This document shows, piece after piece, positions 36,423 to 44,434 of a stretch of DNA of 50,083 bases; within the stretch, counting starts at the first letter, position 1; every line of letters begins with the position of its first letter. The DNA lies in assembly GCA_903927945.1 (NCBI GenBank), contig CAIYOZ010000082.1, forward strand, positions 1-50,083. The letters run 5' to 3'. The notes below the pieces were generated by a model, which saw only the letters and a list, made by a program, of their open reading frames with translations, was not told where the DNA came from and ran no database searches. Position numbers and translations under genes: made by a program. Origin of the DNA: an uncultured Bacteroidales bacterium. Its GTDB lineage: Bacteria > Bacteroidota > Bacteroidia > Bacteroidales > Paludibacteraceae.

Positions 36423-39254
36423 AATCCTCACTACGATGCATTAGTTATTGGAGGCGGAATTGCCGGTCAGGAAGCAGCATTAAGCCTTGCGGATATGGGT
36501 CATGAAGTGCTGCTGGTTGATAAGGCACTCTCGATAGGTGGTAAAATGATTCAGCTCAGCAAAGTGTTCCCCACACTGGACTGTGCAGCCTGTATCACCA
36601 CTCCCAAGATGTCGGAGACGGCCCGTCACCCGAAAATCACCTTGATGCTCAACAGCGAAATTGATGGAATTACGAAAGAGGGTGATGATTTTGAAGTACA
36701 GGTCTCTAAGAAAGCCCGCTACGTGATTCAGGAAGATTGTACCGGTTGTGCACAATGTGAGGCGGTGTGTCCTGAAGTGCGGAGCGACGATTACAATGCT
36801 AACCTGGCAGGACGGAAAGTGGCCTATATTCCCTTCAACCTGGCAAACCCACGCATTGCCACGATCGACCGTCAAGGTCACTCTGCTCCGTGTATTAACG
36901 AATGTCCTGGAGGCGTAAAAGCTTACGGATTTGTATCACTTGCGCGTAACGGACAGTATGAAGAAGCTATGAAGCTTCATCTCGAAGATATACCATTCCC
37001 CGGAAGTTTGGGTCGTGCATGTTACGCACCTTGCCAGAATGCCTGTACACGTGTCGGTTTGGAAGGTTCAGTGGATATCCGTAAAACCAAGCGCTTTTTT
37101 GCTGACTGGTATTACGAAAAATATCCTGAGGCAACTGCAGTGGAAATAAAGAATAGAACAGACAAGAAAATTGCCGTTATCGGGTCAGGTCCTGCCGGCA
37201 TCACTGCGGCCTATCATTTGGCTTTGAAAGGTCATACGGTGACCATATTCGAAGCAGCACCTGCCGCAGGGGGTATGTTGCGGTTGGCCTTACCGGAATA
37301 CCGTGCACCAAAAAGTGTGGTGGATCGTGATTTAAAGAATATCACCGTTCTTGGAGTTAAAATTGAAGTAAACAAAAAGATAACGGATTTAGAAGCATTG
37401 AAAAATGAAGGTTATGATGCCGTATTTGTATCGGTGGGTACACATGATGCAGTAACTTCCAAAACTGAAGGATCCGATTTAAAAGGTATTGTTGATTGTC
37501 TTCATTTTCTGAGAGAATCGAATATTGGTCAGAAAGAAGATTTGAAAGGCAAATGCGTGATGGTCATTGGGGGTGGTAACACGGCCATTGATGCAGCACG
37601 TACTTCCTTGCGTCTGGGTGCTGAAAAGGTAACGGTTGTTTATAGACGCAGCCGGGAAGAAATGCCCTGTTTTGCTCCCGAAATTCATGAAGCTGAAGAA
37701 GAAGGTGTAGAAATAGTAATTCTGCGTAATCCGGTGAAATACATGGGTAAAAATGGTCAAATCAAACAAGTTCAGTTAGTAAAAATGCAACTGGGTGAAA
37801 AAGATGCGAGTGGCCGTCGCAGTCCTGAACCGGTAAAAGGATCGGAATATATCGAGAATGTGGATTATGTGATCGAAGCAATCGGTTTGAAACCTTCCAC
37901 TTCACCCTTTGCAGGACAAATTGAGTTGAATAAAAACGGAACCATTGTGGCCAACAAAAAAACGCTGCAAACTTCCGTAGCATTTATATTTGCAGGTGGT
38001 GATACCGTTACCGGCGCAACCACGTTGATTGAAGCTGCCGGACAAGGTAAAAAAGCTGCATTCTACATGGACAAATACTTACGGGATTTGAACATGGAAG
38101 ATTATGAAGACGGCGACAAATTACCGGCTATCGACAAAAACATCGTATTAAAAAAATACGATGGCAACGTAAAACCCGCTATACCAGGAGGCATGATGCC
38201 ACTTGCCCAACGTGCAACAAGTTGGGAAGAAGTAGAACAAACGTTCACAGAAGCTGAATTGAAAGCCAGTACCGAACGTTGCCTGGATTGCAGCAATTGC
38301 CGCGAATGTCATCAATGTGTGACGGCATGTCCTTCAAATGCAATCGACTTTAAGCAAAAAACACAAGTGGTGAATACAACCGTCAAATCGGTGGTGGTCA
38401 CTACAGGTTATAATTTATTTCCTCCAACCGGGAAACCAAATTACGGGTATTCAAAATATGCCAATGTGATTGACTCCATGCAAATGGATCGATTAATTGC
38501 TCCTACGCGTCCGTACAACAATGTGCTTCGTCCTGGTGATGGCAAGACGCCTGATAATATTGCTTATGTGCTTTGTACAGGTTCACGTGATTCGGCCATT
38601 GAAAACTCCGGTTGTGGTGCCGATTGCGCCAATAATCCTATATGTTCGCAGATTTGCTGTATGTATTCCATCAAGCAAGCGCAACTTCTTATGGGTGCGT
38701 TGCCTATGGCCGACATTACCATTTACTACATGGATATCCGTGCATTTGGTAAAGGGTACGAAGAATTCTTTCAGGAATCGAAAGCGATGGGAGTGAACTT
38801 TGTAAAAGGGAAAGTGGCTAAAATCAGGGAAAATGAAAATGGCAGCGGTGACCTGATTATTCGTTACGAAGATGTTACCAAAGGGGTGGTAAAAGAAGCA
38901 AAACACGATGTGGTAGTACTTTCTGTTGGAGTTGTTCCCAATAAAAATGTTCCTCAGATGTTTAATAATCAGGTATTGGAACTGGACGACTTTAATTTTG
39001 TAAAACAAACCGATGAACTTATTAATCCGGCATTGACAAGTATCGAAGGTGTTTTTGTGGCTGGTGCAGCATCAGGACCAAAAGATATTCCTGATTCAAT
39101 TTTTTCGGCTGGATGTGCAGCTTCGGAGGTTGACGGATATTTGAACAGGATACAAGAATCAAGAACCAAGAGCCAAGAATCAAGAACCAAGAGCCAGGAA
39201 CCAAGAGTCAAGAACCAGGAACCAAGATTCAAGACAATAGATACAAGAGTGTAA
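36354..39254 (+). CDS. HdrA with inserted GltD/NfnB-type NAD(P)H module (QmoA-like)
   Basis: The 966-residue fusion starts as HdrA: FAD motif VIGGGIAGQEAA (31-42), DCAACITTPKM (Cys77, Cys80), and a [4Fe-4S] site CTGCAQCEAVC (129-139). Residues about 177-575 are a GltD/NfnB-type module: CINECPGG and CYAPCQNAC cysteines, FAD GSGPAG (277-282), NAD(P)H site GGGNTA (406-411). HdrA then resumes with a second ferredoxin-like site CLDCSNCRECHQCVTAC (643-659) and the C-terminal HdrA half (CTGSRDS, CCMYSIKQAQ, FVAGAASGPKDIPDS). It should take electrons from NAD(P)H and split or pass them through two flavins. Residues 12-26 and 931-966 are encoded by intergenic repeats. The family-like start is near residue 27, but no ATG is there; the ATG at 36354 is the only good one. 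Confidence 0.9.
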   Translation: MIETIKENKQENTNLNSPLGVRGNPHYDALVIGGGIAGQEAALSLADMGHEVLLVDKALSIGGKMIQLSKVFPTLDCAACITTPKMSETARHPKITLMLNSEIDGITKEGDDFEVQVSKKARYVIQEDCTGCAQCEAVCPEVRSDDYNANLAGRKVAYIPFNLANPRIATIDRQGHSAPCINECPGGVKAYGFVSLARNGQYEEAMKLHLEDIPFPGSLGRACYAPCQNACTRVGLEGSVDIRKTKRFFADWYYEKYPEATAVEIKNRTDKKIAVIGSGPAGITAAYHLALKGHTVTIFEAAPAAGGMLRLALPEYRAPKSVVDRDLKNITVLGVKIEVNKKITDLEALKNEGYDAVFVSVGTHDAVTSKTEGSDLKGIVDCLHFLRESNIGQKEDLKGKCVMVIGGGNTAIDAARTSLRLGAEKVTVVYRRSREEMPCFAPEIHEAEEEGVEIVILRNPVKYMGKNGQIKQVQLVKMQLGEKDASGRRSPEPVKGSEYIENVDYVIEAIGLKPSTSPFAGQIELNKNGTIVANKKTLQTSVAFIFAGGDTVTGATTLIEAAGQGKKAAFYMDKYLRDLNMEDYEDGDKLPAIDKNIVLKKYDGNVKPAIPGGMMPLAQRATSWEEVEQTFTEAELKASTERCLDCSNCRECHQCVTACPSNAIDFKQKTQVVNTTVKSVVVTTGYNLFPPTGKPNYGYSKYANVIDSMQMDRLIAPTRPYNNVLRPGDGKTPDNIAYVLCTGSRDSAIENSGCGADCANNPICSQICCMYSIKQAQLLMGALPMADITIYYMDIRAFGKGYEEFFQESKAMGVNFVKGKVAKIRENENGSGDLIIRYEDVTKGVVKEAKHDVVVLSVGVVPNKNVPQMFNNQVLELDDFNFVKQTDELINPALTSIEGVFVAGAASGPKDIPDSIFSAGCAASEVDGYLNRIQESRTKSQESRTKSQEPRVKNQEPRFKTIDTRV
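39152..39235. repeat. CCAAGA repeat inside the hdrA C-terminus
   Basis: Tandem (AA)CCAAGAGCCAAGAATCAAGAA units encode the low-complexity tail QESRTKSQESRTKSQEPR of HdrA. They are followed by a four-helix-bundle gene and then by the same repeat in tandem hairpins (39642-39855). Confidence 0.85.
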
Positions 39255-39290
39255 AATTTCAAGTTGTAACGTAAGAAATAAGACAAGAAT

Positions 39291-39641
39291 ATGCCTAATT
39301 TTAAGAAGTTAGATATTTGGATTAAATCTATGAATATAGTCACTGAAATCTACCAAATTACAAATACTTTTCCAAGTTGTGAAAGATTTGGTTTAGTATC
39401 ACAAATGCAAAGATCTGCAGTTTCGATTCCGACTAATATTGCTGAAGGCTCTGCAAAAACAAGTAATAAAGATTTTGCCCGATTTTTAGAAATGTCATCC
39501 GGTTCTGCTTTTGAGTTAGAAACTGAAATGATTGTTTCGTACAACTTGAAATATATTGATACAATTATTTATGAAAATCTTTTAACCGGGATTTCAGAGA
39601 TTCAAAAAATGATTTATGGTTTTAAAAACAAACTGGAATAA
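39291..39641 (+). CDS. Four-helix-bundle protein (23S rRNA intervening-sequence S23 type)
   Basis: The 116-residue protein has the S23/bIVP pattern: FKKLDIWIKSMNIVTEIYQITNTFPSCERFGLVSQMQRSAVSIPTNIAEG, then DFARFLEMSSGSAFELETEMIVSYNL, a helical bundle that forms a pentamer in relatives. The family occurs inside 23S rRNA intervening sequences and as the Avd accessory protein in diversity-generating retroelements, but no rRNA or reverse transcriptase is here. It lies within the Hdr operon with CCAAGA repeats on both sides, which suggests insertion as a unit. Its codon use is more AT-rich than HdrA. Function unknown; it is not expected to belong to the electron-transfer complex. Confidence 0.9.
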   Translation: MPNFKKLDIWIKSMNIVTEIYQITNTFPSCERFGLVSQMQRSAVSIPTNIAEGSAKTSNKDFARFLEMSSGSAFELETEMIVSYNLKYIDTIIYENLLTGISEIQKMIYGFKNKLE

Positions 39642-39855
39642 AGAGCCAAGAACCAAGATCCAAGATGCTAATAGTCTTGATTCTTGACTCCTGATTCTAA
39701 TAATCTAAAAACCAAGAGCCAAGAGCCAAGAAACAGGATGCTAATAGTCTTGGTTCTTGACTCCTGATTCTAATAATCTAAAAACACACATTGAATTAAG
39801 TCGAATAATCAAAGACATGCTAACTGTCTTGATTCTTGGTTCTTGATTCTAATAG
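39642..39855. repeat. Three tandem hairpin repeats with CCAAGA/TCTTGG arms
   Basis: A unit of about 70 bases (CCAAGA copies, TGCTAATAGTCTTG, TCTTGACTCCTGATTC, TAATAATCTAAA) occurs twice in full (about 39642-39709 and 39710-39782) and once in part (about 39810-39855). Each has CCAAGA and TCTTGG arms that can pair. The last ends 10 bases before the second HdrA gene. Confidence 0.8.
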
Positions 39856-39865
39856 TCTAAAATAT

Positions 39866-42061
39866 ATGAAAGAAAGAATAGGTGTCTATATTTGTCATTG
39901 CGGCGGGAATATATCCGATTACGTAGATGTGGAAGAATTGGGTAAAATGTTTCATAAAGAGGAAAATGTTATCATTTCAAAAGATGTAATGTTTGCCTGT
40001 GCCGATTCCAACCAGAAAGACATGGTGAAAGATATTCAGGAAAACAATCTGGATGCTATCGTAGTTTGCTCTTGCTCACCAAAACTACATTTACATACGT
40101 TTAAAAATGTGGCTTCGCGTGCAGGTTTGAATCCTTCCAATTATGTTCAGGTGAATATCCGTGAACAATGTTCATGGCCTCACAGCGACCGTCCCCGCGA
40201 AGCAACGGTAAAAGCCGCCGGATTGATCCGTGCAGGAATAAACCGTGTTTCTTTTTCAGAATCGTTGGAGAATATTGAACTTTCAGTGAAGAAAACTGCC
40301 CTGGTGGTTGGGGCCGGAGTTGCCGGAATGAAAGCCGCTATTGAACTGGCAAAAAGTGGTAATGAAGTGTATCTTCTGGAAAAAGATTATTTTGTAGGAG
40401 GACGCATTGCCCAGAAAGATAGTTTGTTCATGTCGGGTCAGAAAGGAAAGGATATTGTTGCTTCTTTGTACGAAGAAATCAGAAAGCAACCTAATATCAC
40501 TTTGTTTACCGGAGCTACCATCGAAAAAGTTTCAGGAAGTCTTGGAAATTTTCATATCGATATTAAGGTTAAACCTCGTTTTATCAATGGAAAAGCCGAT
40601 AAACAAGCTGTAAAACGTGCCATGGAAGAATGCCCGGTTTCGGTAGATGATGCTTTTAATATGGGATTGACAAAACGCAAAGCCATTTATAAAAACTATC
40701 CCGAAGCTTTGCCTGATGTTCCTGTAGTTGAAGCCGGATTATTGAAAGATGAAACCGATTTCGTTGCCAAATTCGCTTCAACTTTGAACATGAACGAGCA
40801 GGACGAAACTCTTTCGTTTATCGTTGGTTCGGTTCTGATAACAACCGGTTTCGATAATTATCAACCCAAAGAAGGTGAATTTGGTTACAAAACCATAGAT
40901 AATGTGGTTACGCTTCCTGAATTGAACCGTTTGATAGAGCTGTGTCCCGAAAAACTGGTTTACAAAGGCAAGCAAATAAAGACTGTTGCATTTATCTATT
41001 GTGTGGGTAGTCGTCAGAAAAAAGGGGATAATAAATATTGCTCGCGTCAATGTTGTACCTCCACCATTCACACTTCGTTGCAACTGAAAGAAAAATATGA
41101 AAAGATACAGACTTATCACGTTTACCGCGATATACGGACTTATGGAAAGCAAGAGATTTTGTATGCCCAATCGTCGAAACAGGGCGATTTGTATTTCAAA
41201 TACGAAGACAAGGAATTGCCATTAGTAGAACTTGATGGTAAATCGACTATTTTGAAAGTAAAAGATTACCTGACATCTAAACAGGAACTGGAAATTGAAG
41301 CTGATTTGGTTGTTTTGGTTACCGGAATGGTACCTCGAGAAGATTCAACTCATATATCCGAACTTTTCAAAATCCCTATTGGAAGGGATAAGTTCTTCAA
41401 CGAAATTCACCCTAAACTGAAACCGGTGGAAACAGTTATCAAAGGAGTTTATATTGGCGGAACCTGTCAGGGACCTAAAAATGTGAGTGAATCGGTACAA
41501 TCGTCATTGGCAGGTGCTTCAAAAATCACAGCATTACTTAAGAGCGGGACTGTTTCGGTCGATCCAATCATAGCACGGGTGAACGCTGATGCATGTACCT
41601 GGTGCGGAAAATGTGCCGAAGTGTGTGACTACACAGCTATTAAAGAGGTGGAAGTAGATGGCAAGCGCATTGCAGCAGTGAATACTGCGGTATGTACCGG
41701 TTGTGGCATGTGTGCTCCTGTTTGTCCTGTAAACGCTATTGAAATTGCGCAGTACACCGATCACGAAATTGAATCAATGATTGATGGTTTTATGCAGGAG
41801 GTGCAAATCAGGGAAAAAGAAGTTAATCCGGAAGAAGTTCAAGAAGAAGGGAAAGTGGGCATGAAAGAATATCCGCAAGTTTGGAAAGAAATTCTGGCAG
41901 GAATGACAGAGGAGAAAAACACTATTCCTCAAATTATAGCCAACTCAAAAATTGCCGGCGAATTAGTTACGTTCCACTTGATGACCATGAATCGTTACGG
42001 CGTGGTTGTTCCCGCAGGAATGGATGCGAAAGAAGAATATTTTTATTATAAAAAGAAATAA
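39866..42061 (+). CDS. HdrA/QmoB-like flavoprotein
   Basis: The 731-residue protein is a second HdrA. It starts RIGVYICHCGGNISD with Cys10 and Cys12, followed by the VCSCSPKLHLHTF motif (Cys68, Cys70) and QCSWPH (Cys102). FAD binding is at VVGAGVAGMKAA (148-159) and VGGRIA. YCVGSR and YCSRQCCTSTIHTSLQLK follow. Two ferredoxin sites near 577-620 (CTWCGKCAEVC and CTGCGMCAPVC) close the HdrA part, and a tail of about 100 residues follows. It is expected in the cytoplasm at the membrane, passing electrons between the first HdrA and the QmoC-like subunit. The ATG at 39866 is chosen; an upstream in-frame start would lie inside the repeat. Confidence 0.93.
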   Translation: MKERIGVYICHCGGNISDYVDVEELGKMFHKEENVIISKDVMFACADSNQKDMVKDIQENNLDAIVVCSCSPKLHLHTFKNVASRAGLNPSNYVQVNIREQCSWPHSDRPREATVKAAGLIRAGINRVSFSESLENIELSVKKTALVVGAGVAGMKAAIELAKSGNEVYLLEKDYFVGGRIAQKDSLFMSGQKGKDIVASLYEEIRKQPNITLFTGATIEKVSGSLGNFHIDIKVKPRFINGKADKQAVKRAMEECPVSVDDAFNMGLTKRKAIYKNYPEALPDVPVVEAGLLKDETDFVAKFASTLNMNEQDETLSFIVGSVLITTGFDNYQPKEGEFGYKTIDNVVTLPELNRLIELCPEKLVYKGKQIKTVAFIYCVGSRQKKGDNKYCSRQCCTSTIHTSLQLKEKYEKIQTYHVYRDIRTYGKQEILYAQSSKQGDLYFKYEDKELPLVELDGKSTILKVKDYLTSKQELEIEADLVVLVTGMVPREDSTHISELFKIPIGRDKFFNEIHPKLKPVETVIKGVYIGGTCQGPKNVSESVQSSLAGASKITALLKSGTVSVDPIIARVNADACTWCGKCAEVCDYTAIKEVEVDGKRIAAVNTAVCTGCGMCAPVCPVNAIEIAQYTDHEIESMIDGFMQEVQIREKEVNPEEVQEEGKVGMKEYPQVWKEILAGMTEEKNTIPQIIANSKIAGELVTFHLMTMNRYGVVVPAGMDAKEEYFYYKKK

Positions 42062-42066
42062 TAACG

Positions 42067-42119
42067 ACCCCCAACCCCCTAAAGGGGGCTTTTTGACTCC
42101 CCTTTAGGGGGTTGGGGGT
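42067..42119. repeat. Perfect paired inverted repeat, QmoB-QmoC gap
   Basis: Two perfect 21-base inverse arms (42067-42087 and 42099-42119), built on CCCCCTAAAGGGG, lie 11 bases apart between the second HdrA gene and the QmoC-like gene. It is the best-kept member of the family and would make a very stable hairpin in the mRNA. Confidence 0.9.
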
Positions 42120-42133
42120 AAATCTTAATTAAT

Positions 42134-43186
42134 ATGTCAAGAGTTAATCCTGAATTTGCAACTGAACTTAAGAAATACGGAGCGAGTGATTTTAGTGCCT
42201 GTTTCAATTGCGGAAACTGTACGGCAACCTGTGCGCTCTCAACAACCGACAGTTCTTTTCCTCGCGAAATGATCCGTTACAGTACATTAGGCCTGGAAGA
42301 TGAAATCAAAGCATCATTAAAACCATGGCAGTGTTATTATTGTGGCGAATGTTCTTCGGAATGCCCAAGACAAGCTGAACCTGGAGAGTTAATGATGTCA
42401 CTCCGTCGCTGGTTGACGGCTAAATACGACTGGACCGGTTTGTCCGGATTGATGTATAAATCATTGCCGGCAAGTATTACGGCATTCGTTCTTACATTTA
42501 TTGGTGTGTTGGCATTTGCTTTTCAGTCAGATTTTGACCTGGAACACATGATGCACGTGGGTCATTTGTTCGAAAGCATTGCTATTGCATCCATCATGGT
42601 AGTGATTTTTGTTCCGAATATCATTCGCATGTGGTATTTCACTATCCTAGAACCGAAGACAAAAGTATCGTTTAAGAATTATGTTAGCAGCATTGGGGAG
42701 TTTTTCGTAACCATGTTCGTTCAAAAACGTTCATTGGATTGTGAAGATAATCGCTTCCGTTGGTTCGAACATTTCATATTGGTTCTCGGCTATTTATCAC
42801 TACTCTTTACAACAGTTTTCATGGACTGGTTCTCTTCACAATATACATTCGTCATTGTATTTGGATATGTAGTAAGTGCCATTGTATTTGTGGTAACAAT
42901 AGATTTTGTAAATAGTCGCATGAAAAAGAAAAAAGTGATGAATCAACATTCACAACCTTCCGATTGGTTCTTTGTCATCTGGTTGTTCCTGATGGGATTG
43001 ACAGCCTTTATGACCCGTCTGTTTATCGACCTGGATATCCTGGAAATGAATAAATGGTTGTATATTCTTCATTTCACCATTTTGGTACAATGGGCTTTAA
43101 TTATCGTACCTTTTGGTAAATGGACACACTTTTTGTACAGATCCTTTGCAATGTACTTCGCTAAGTTGAAAGAAGTAAGCAAATAG
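42134..43186 (+). CDS. QmoC-like (HdrC-HdrE fusion) membrane iron-sulfur/cytochrome b protein
   Basis: The 350-residue protein joins an HdrC-like part with two [4Fe-4S] sites (CFNCGNCTATC, Cys23-33, and CYYCGECSSEC, Cys67-77) to a membrane part with six hydrophobic segments from about residue 110. Histidines in HMMHVGHLFES, FEHFILVLGY, LHFTILVQW and WTHFLYR could bind haem b as in NarI/HdrE-type subunits. It should exchange electrons with the menaquinone pool. This is the fusion found as QmoC in sulfate reducers, but no apr, sat or dsr gene is in the window. A terminator follows, so it is the last gene of the operon. Confidence 0.92.
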   Translation: MSRVNPEFATELKKYGASDFSACFNCGNCTATCALSTTDSSFPREMIRYSTLGLEDEIKASLKPWQCYYCGECSSECPRQAEPGELMMSLRRWLTAKYDWTGLSGLMYKSLPASITAFVLTFIGVLAFAFQSDFDLEHMMHVGHLFESIAIASIMVVIFVPNIIRMWYFTILEPKTKVSFKNYVSSIGEFFVTMFVQKRSLDCEDNRFRWFEHFILVLGYLSLLFTTVFMDWFSSQYTFVIVFGYVVSAIVFVVTIDFVNSRMKKKKVMNQHSQPSDWFFVIWLFLMGLTAFMTRLFIDLDILEMNKWLYILHFTILVQWALIIVPFGKWTHFLYRSFAMYFAKLKEVSK

Positions 43187-43204
43187 GATAAATTTAGTAA
43201 GGAT

Positions 43205-43250
43205 AAATACCGAATCGATAAGATGTATACTCTTAGGTTCGGTATTTTTT
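43205..43250 (+). terminator. Rho-independent terminator of the Hdr/Qmo-like operon
   Basis: AAATACCGAA (43205-43214) and TTCGGTATTT (43238-43247) pair perfectly, with a T-run to 43250. Confidence 0.88.
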
Positions 43251-43290
43251 AGTTTATTTGATTGAAATCATATAAGATTTGTTTGTTTAT

Positions 43291-43308
43291 AGTGAGCATA
43301 TGTTCATA
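43291..43308. promoter_or_regulatory. Imperfect operator copy upstream of the DUF134 gene
   Basis: AGTGAGC-ATAT-GTTCATA shares its right half and spacing with the perfect palindrome at 43757-43774 and lies just upstream of the promoter box at 43317. Confidence 0.4.
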
Positions 43309-43316
43309 ACTATTTG

Positions 43317-43324
43317 TACCTTTG
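43317..43324 (+). promoter_or_regulatory. Candidate -7 box of the DUF134 gene
   Basis: TACCTTTG matches TAnnTTTG. Transcription near 43331 gives a leader of about 20 bases, which also supports the ATG at 43351 over the upstream in-frame start. Confidence 0.65.
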
Positions 43325-43350
43325 CCATCACAATTCAACTGAAAAATAAT

Positions 43351-43761
43351 ATGGCACGTCCAAAACAAGATCGAAAAATCGGTCATCCGCCACTTATGCA
43401 GGGATTCAAGCCTTTTGGCATTCCACCTCATTTATTAAGTTCCGTTTCATTGCTTTTTGATGAGTATGAAGCCATTCGTTTACTCGATTATGAAGGAATG
43501 AATCAGGAGCAAGCCGCAGAAAAGATGAACGTATCCCGACCCACGTTGACCAGGATTTACGAAAAAGCCCGCAAAACGTTGGCAACTGCTTTTGTAGAGG
43601 GGAAAATGATTATAATTGAAGGAGGAAATGTACAGTTCGAGAAACAATGGTTCCGTTGTAAAAGATGCTTTAAATTAATAGGTGGATTAGAGAACCATGT
43701 ACGATGCATTAATTGTAAAAATTACTTTACTGATGAACTAACGCCAATAAATAAAATATGA
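43351..43761 (+). CDS. DUF134 family regulator with C-terminal zinc-ribbon-like cysteines
   Basis: The 136-residue protein starts MARPKQDRKIGHPPLMQGFKP, the DUF134 opening. It has a sigma-70 region 4-like HTH (LFDEYEAIRLLDYEGMNQEQAAEKMNVSRPTLTRIYEKARKTLATAF) and ends with FRCKRCFKL and HVRCINCKNYF, two CxxC pairs likely to bind zinc. Members are presumed DNA-binding and often occur beside NifX/NifB-like genes, as here (45287-45670). A palindrome in its 3' end and an imperfect copy at its promoter may be its own sites. The in-frame ATG at 43279 lies upstream of the promoter box and is rejected. Confidence 0.92.
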   Translation: MARPKQDRKIGHPPLMQGFKPFGIPPHLLSSVSLLFDEYEAIRLLDYEGMNQEQAAEKMNVSRPTLTRIYEKARKTLATAFVEGKMIIIEGGNVQFEKQWFRCKRCFKLIGGLENHVRCINCKNYFTDELTPINKI

Positions 43762-43774
43762 ACCATAGTTCATA
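43757..43774. promoter_or_regulatory. Palindromic candidate operator before the methyltransferase gene
   Basis: TATGAAC-CATA-GTTCATA, a perfect 7+7 palindrome with a four-base spacer. It overlaps the DUF134 stop codon and lies 44 bases before the methyltransferase start. Confidence 0.5.
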
Positions 43775-43817
43775 ATTGTTTCAATTAAAAATCAAACAAT
43801 AATATAAAATCAATATA

Positions 43818-44420
43818 ATGAAAGATACTTTTGTTGAGAAAGCTGCCAATTGGGATAGCCCGGATAAAATAAAAATGACCAAGATATTTCTGAGTGAAAT
43901 GCTATTTCATATCAATCCACAATCCAGTTGGAAAGCATTGGAAATTGGTGCAGGAACTGGATTAGTCGGACTCAATGTAGAGCCCTTAGTAGGTAAAGTG
44001 GTTATGGTGGATACATCTGAATCTATGTTGGAAGTATTAAAGCAGAAGTTACACGATGATAGCAAAGTTGAGTTATTACACGGTGAAATATTTAAGTACA
44101 AACAACAAGATATTGATTTTGTATTCTCTGCTATGGCATTTCATCATCTCACTGATGTTGAAAAAGCAATACAACATTTGGCAACAATTACAAAACCCGG
44201 TGCATGGGTGGTTGTAGGTGATTTGGTAACAGAAGATGGTTCGTTTCACAGCTTTGAGCTAATACCTTATTGTGGATTTGATACTACAGTATTATCAAAG
44301 CAATTCGTTCAGGCTGGCTTTTATGTAAAACTGGTAAAAATATACAATGTCATAACCCGCACAATTGACGAAAAAACAACAAATTACGAACAATTTATAT
44401 TGATTGCTAAACGATTGTAA
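43818..44420 (+). CDS. Class I SAM-dependent methyltransferase
   Basis: The 200-residue protein has motif I ALEIGAGTGLVGL, motif II VVMVDTSESMLEVLK, and motif IV DFVFSAMAFHHLTDVEKAI, all typical of small-molecule methyltransferases of the UbiE/Methyltransf_11 type. It is soluble. It lies between the DUF134 and MBL-fold genes with small gaps, in an apparent operon. Its substrate is unknown; metal or metalloid methylation would suit the neighbours, but nothing in the sequence proves it. Confidence 0.93.
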   Translation: MKDTFVEKAANWDSPDKIKMTKIFLSEMLFHINPQSSWKALEIGAGTGLVGLNVEPLVGKVVMVDTSESMLEVLKQKLHDDSKVELLHGEIFKYKQQDIDFVFSAMAFHHLTDVEKAIQHLATITKPGAWVVVGDLVTEDGSFHSFELIPYCGFDTTVLSKQFVQAGFYVKLVKIYNVITRTIDEKTTNYEQFILIAKRL

Positions 44421-44434
44421 ACCAAAATAACAAG

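Noticed and set aside
39291-39641. Diversity-generating retroelement based on the Avd-like fold
   Set aside because: No reverse transcriptase, template repeat or variable-repeat target was seen near it.
39642-39855. CRISPR array
   Set aside because: The repeats are about 70 bases, tandem without unique spacers, and no cas gene is present.
43279-43350. Upstream ATG for the DUF134 gene
   Set aside because: It precedes the promoter box at 43317 and adds hydrophobic residues absent from the family.
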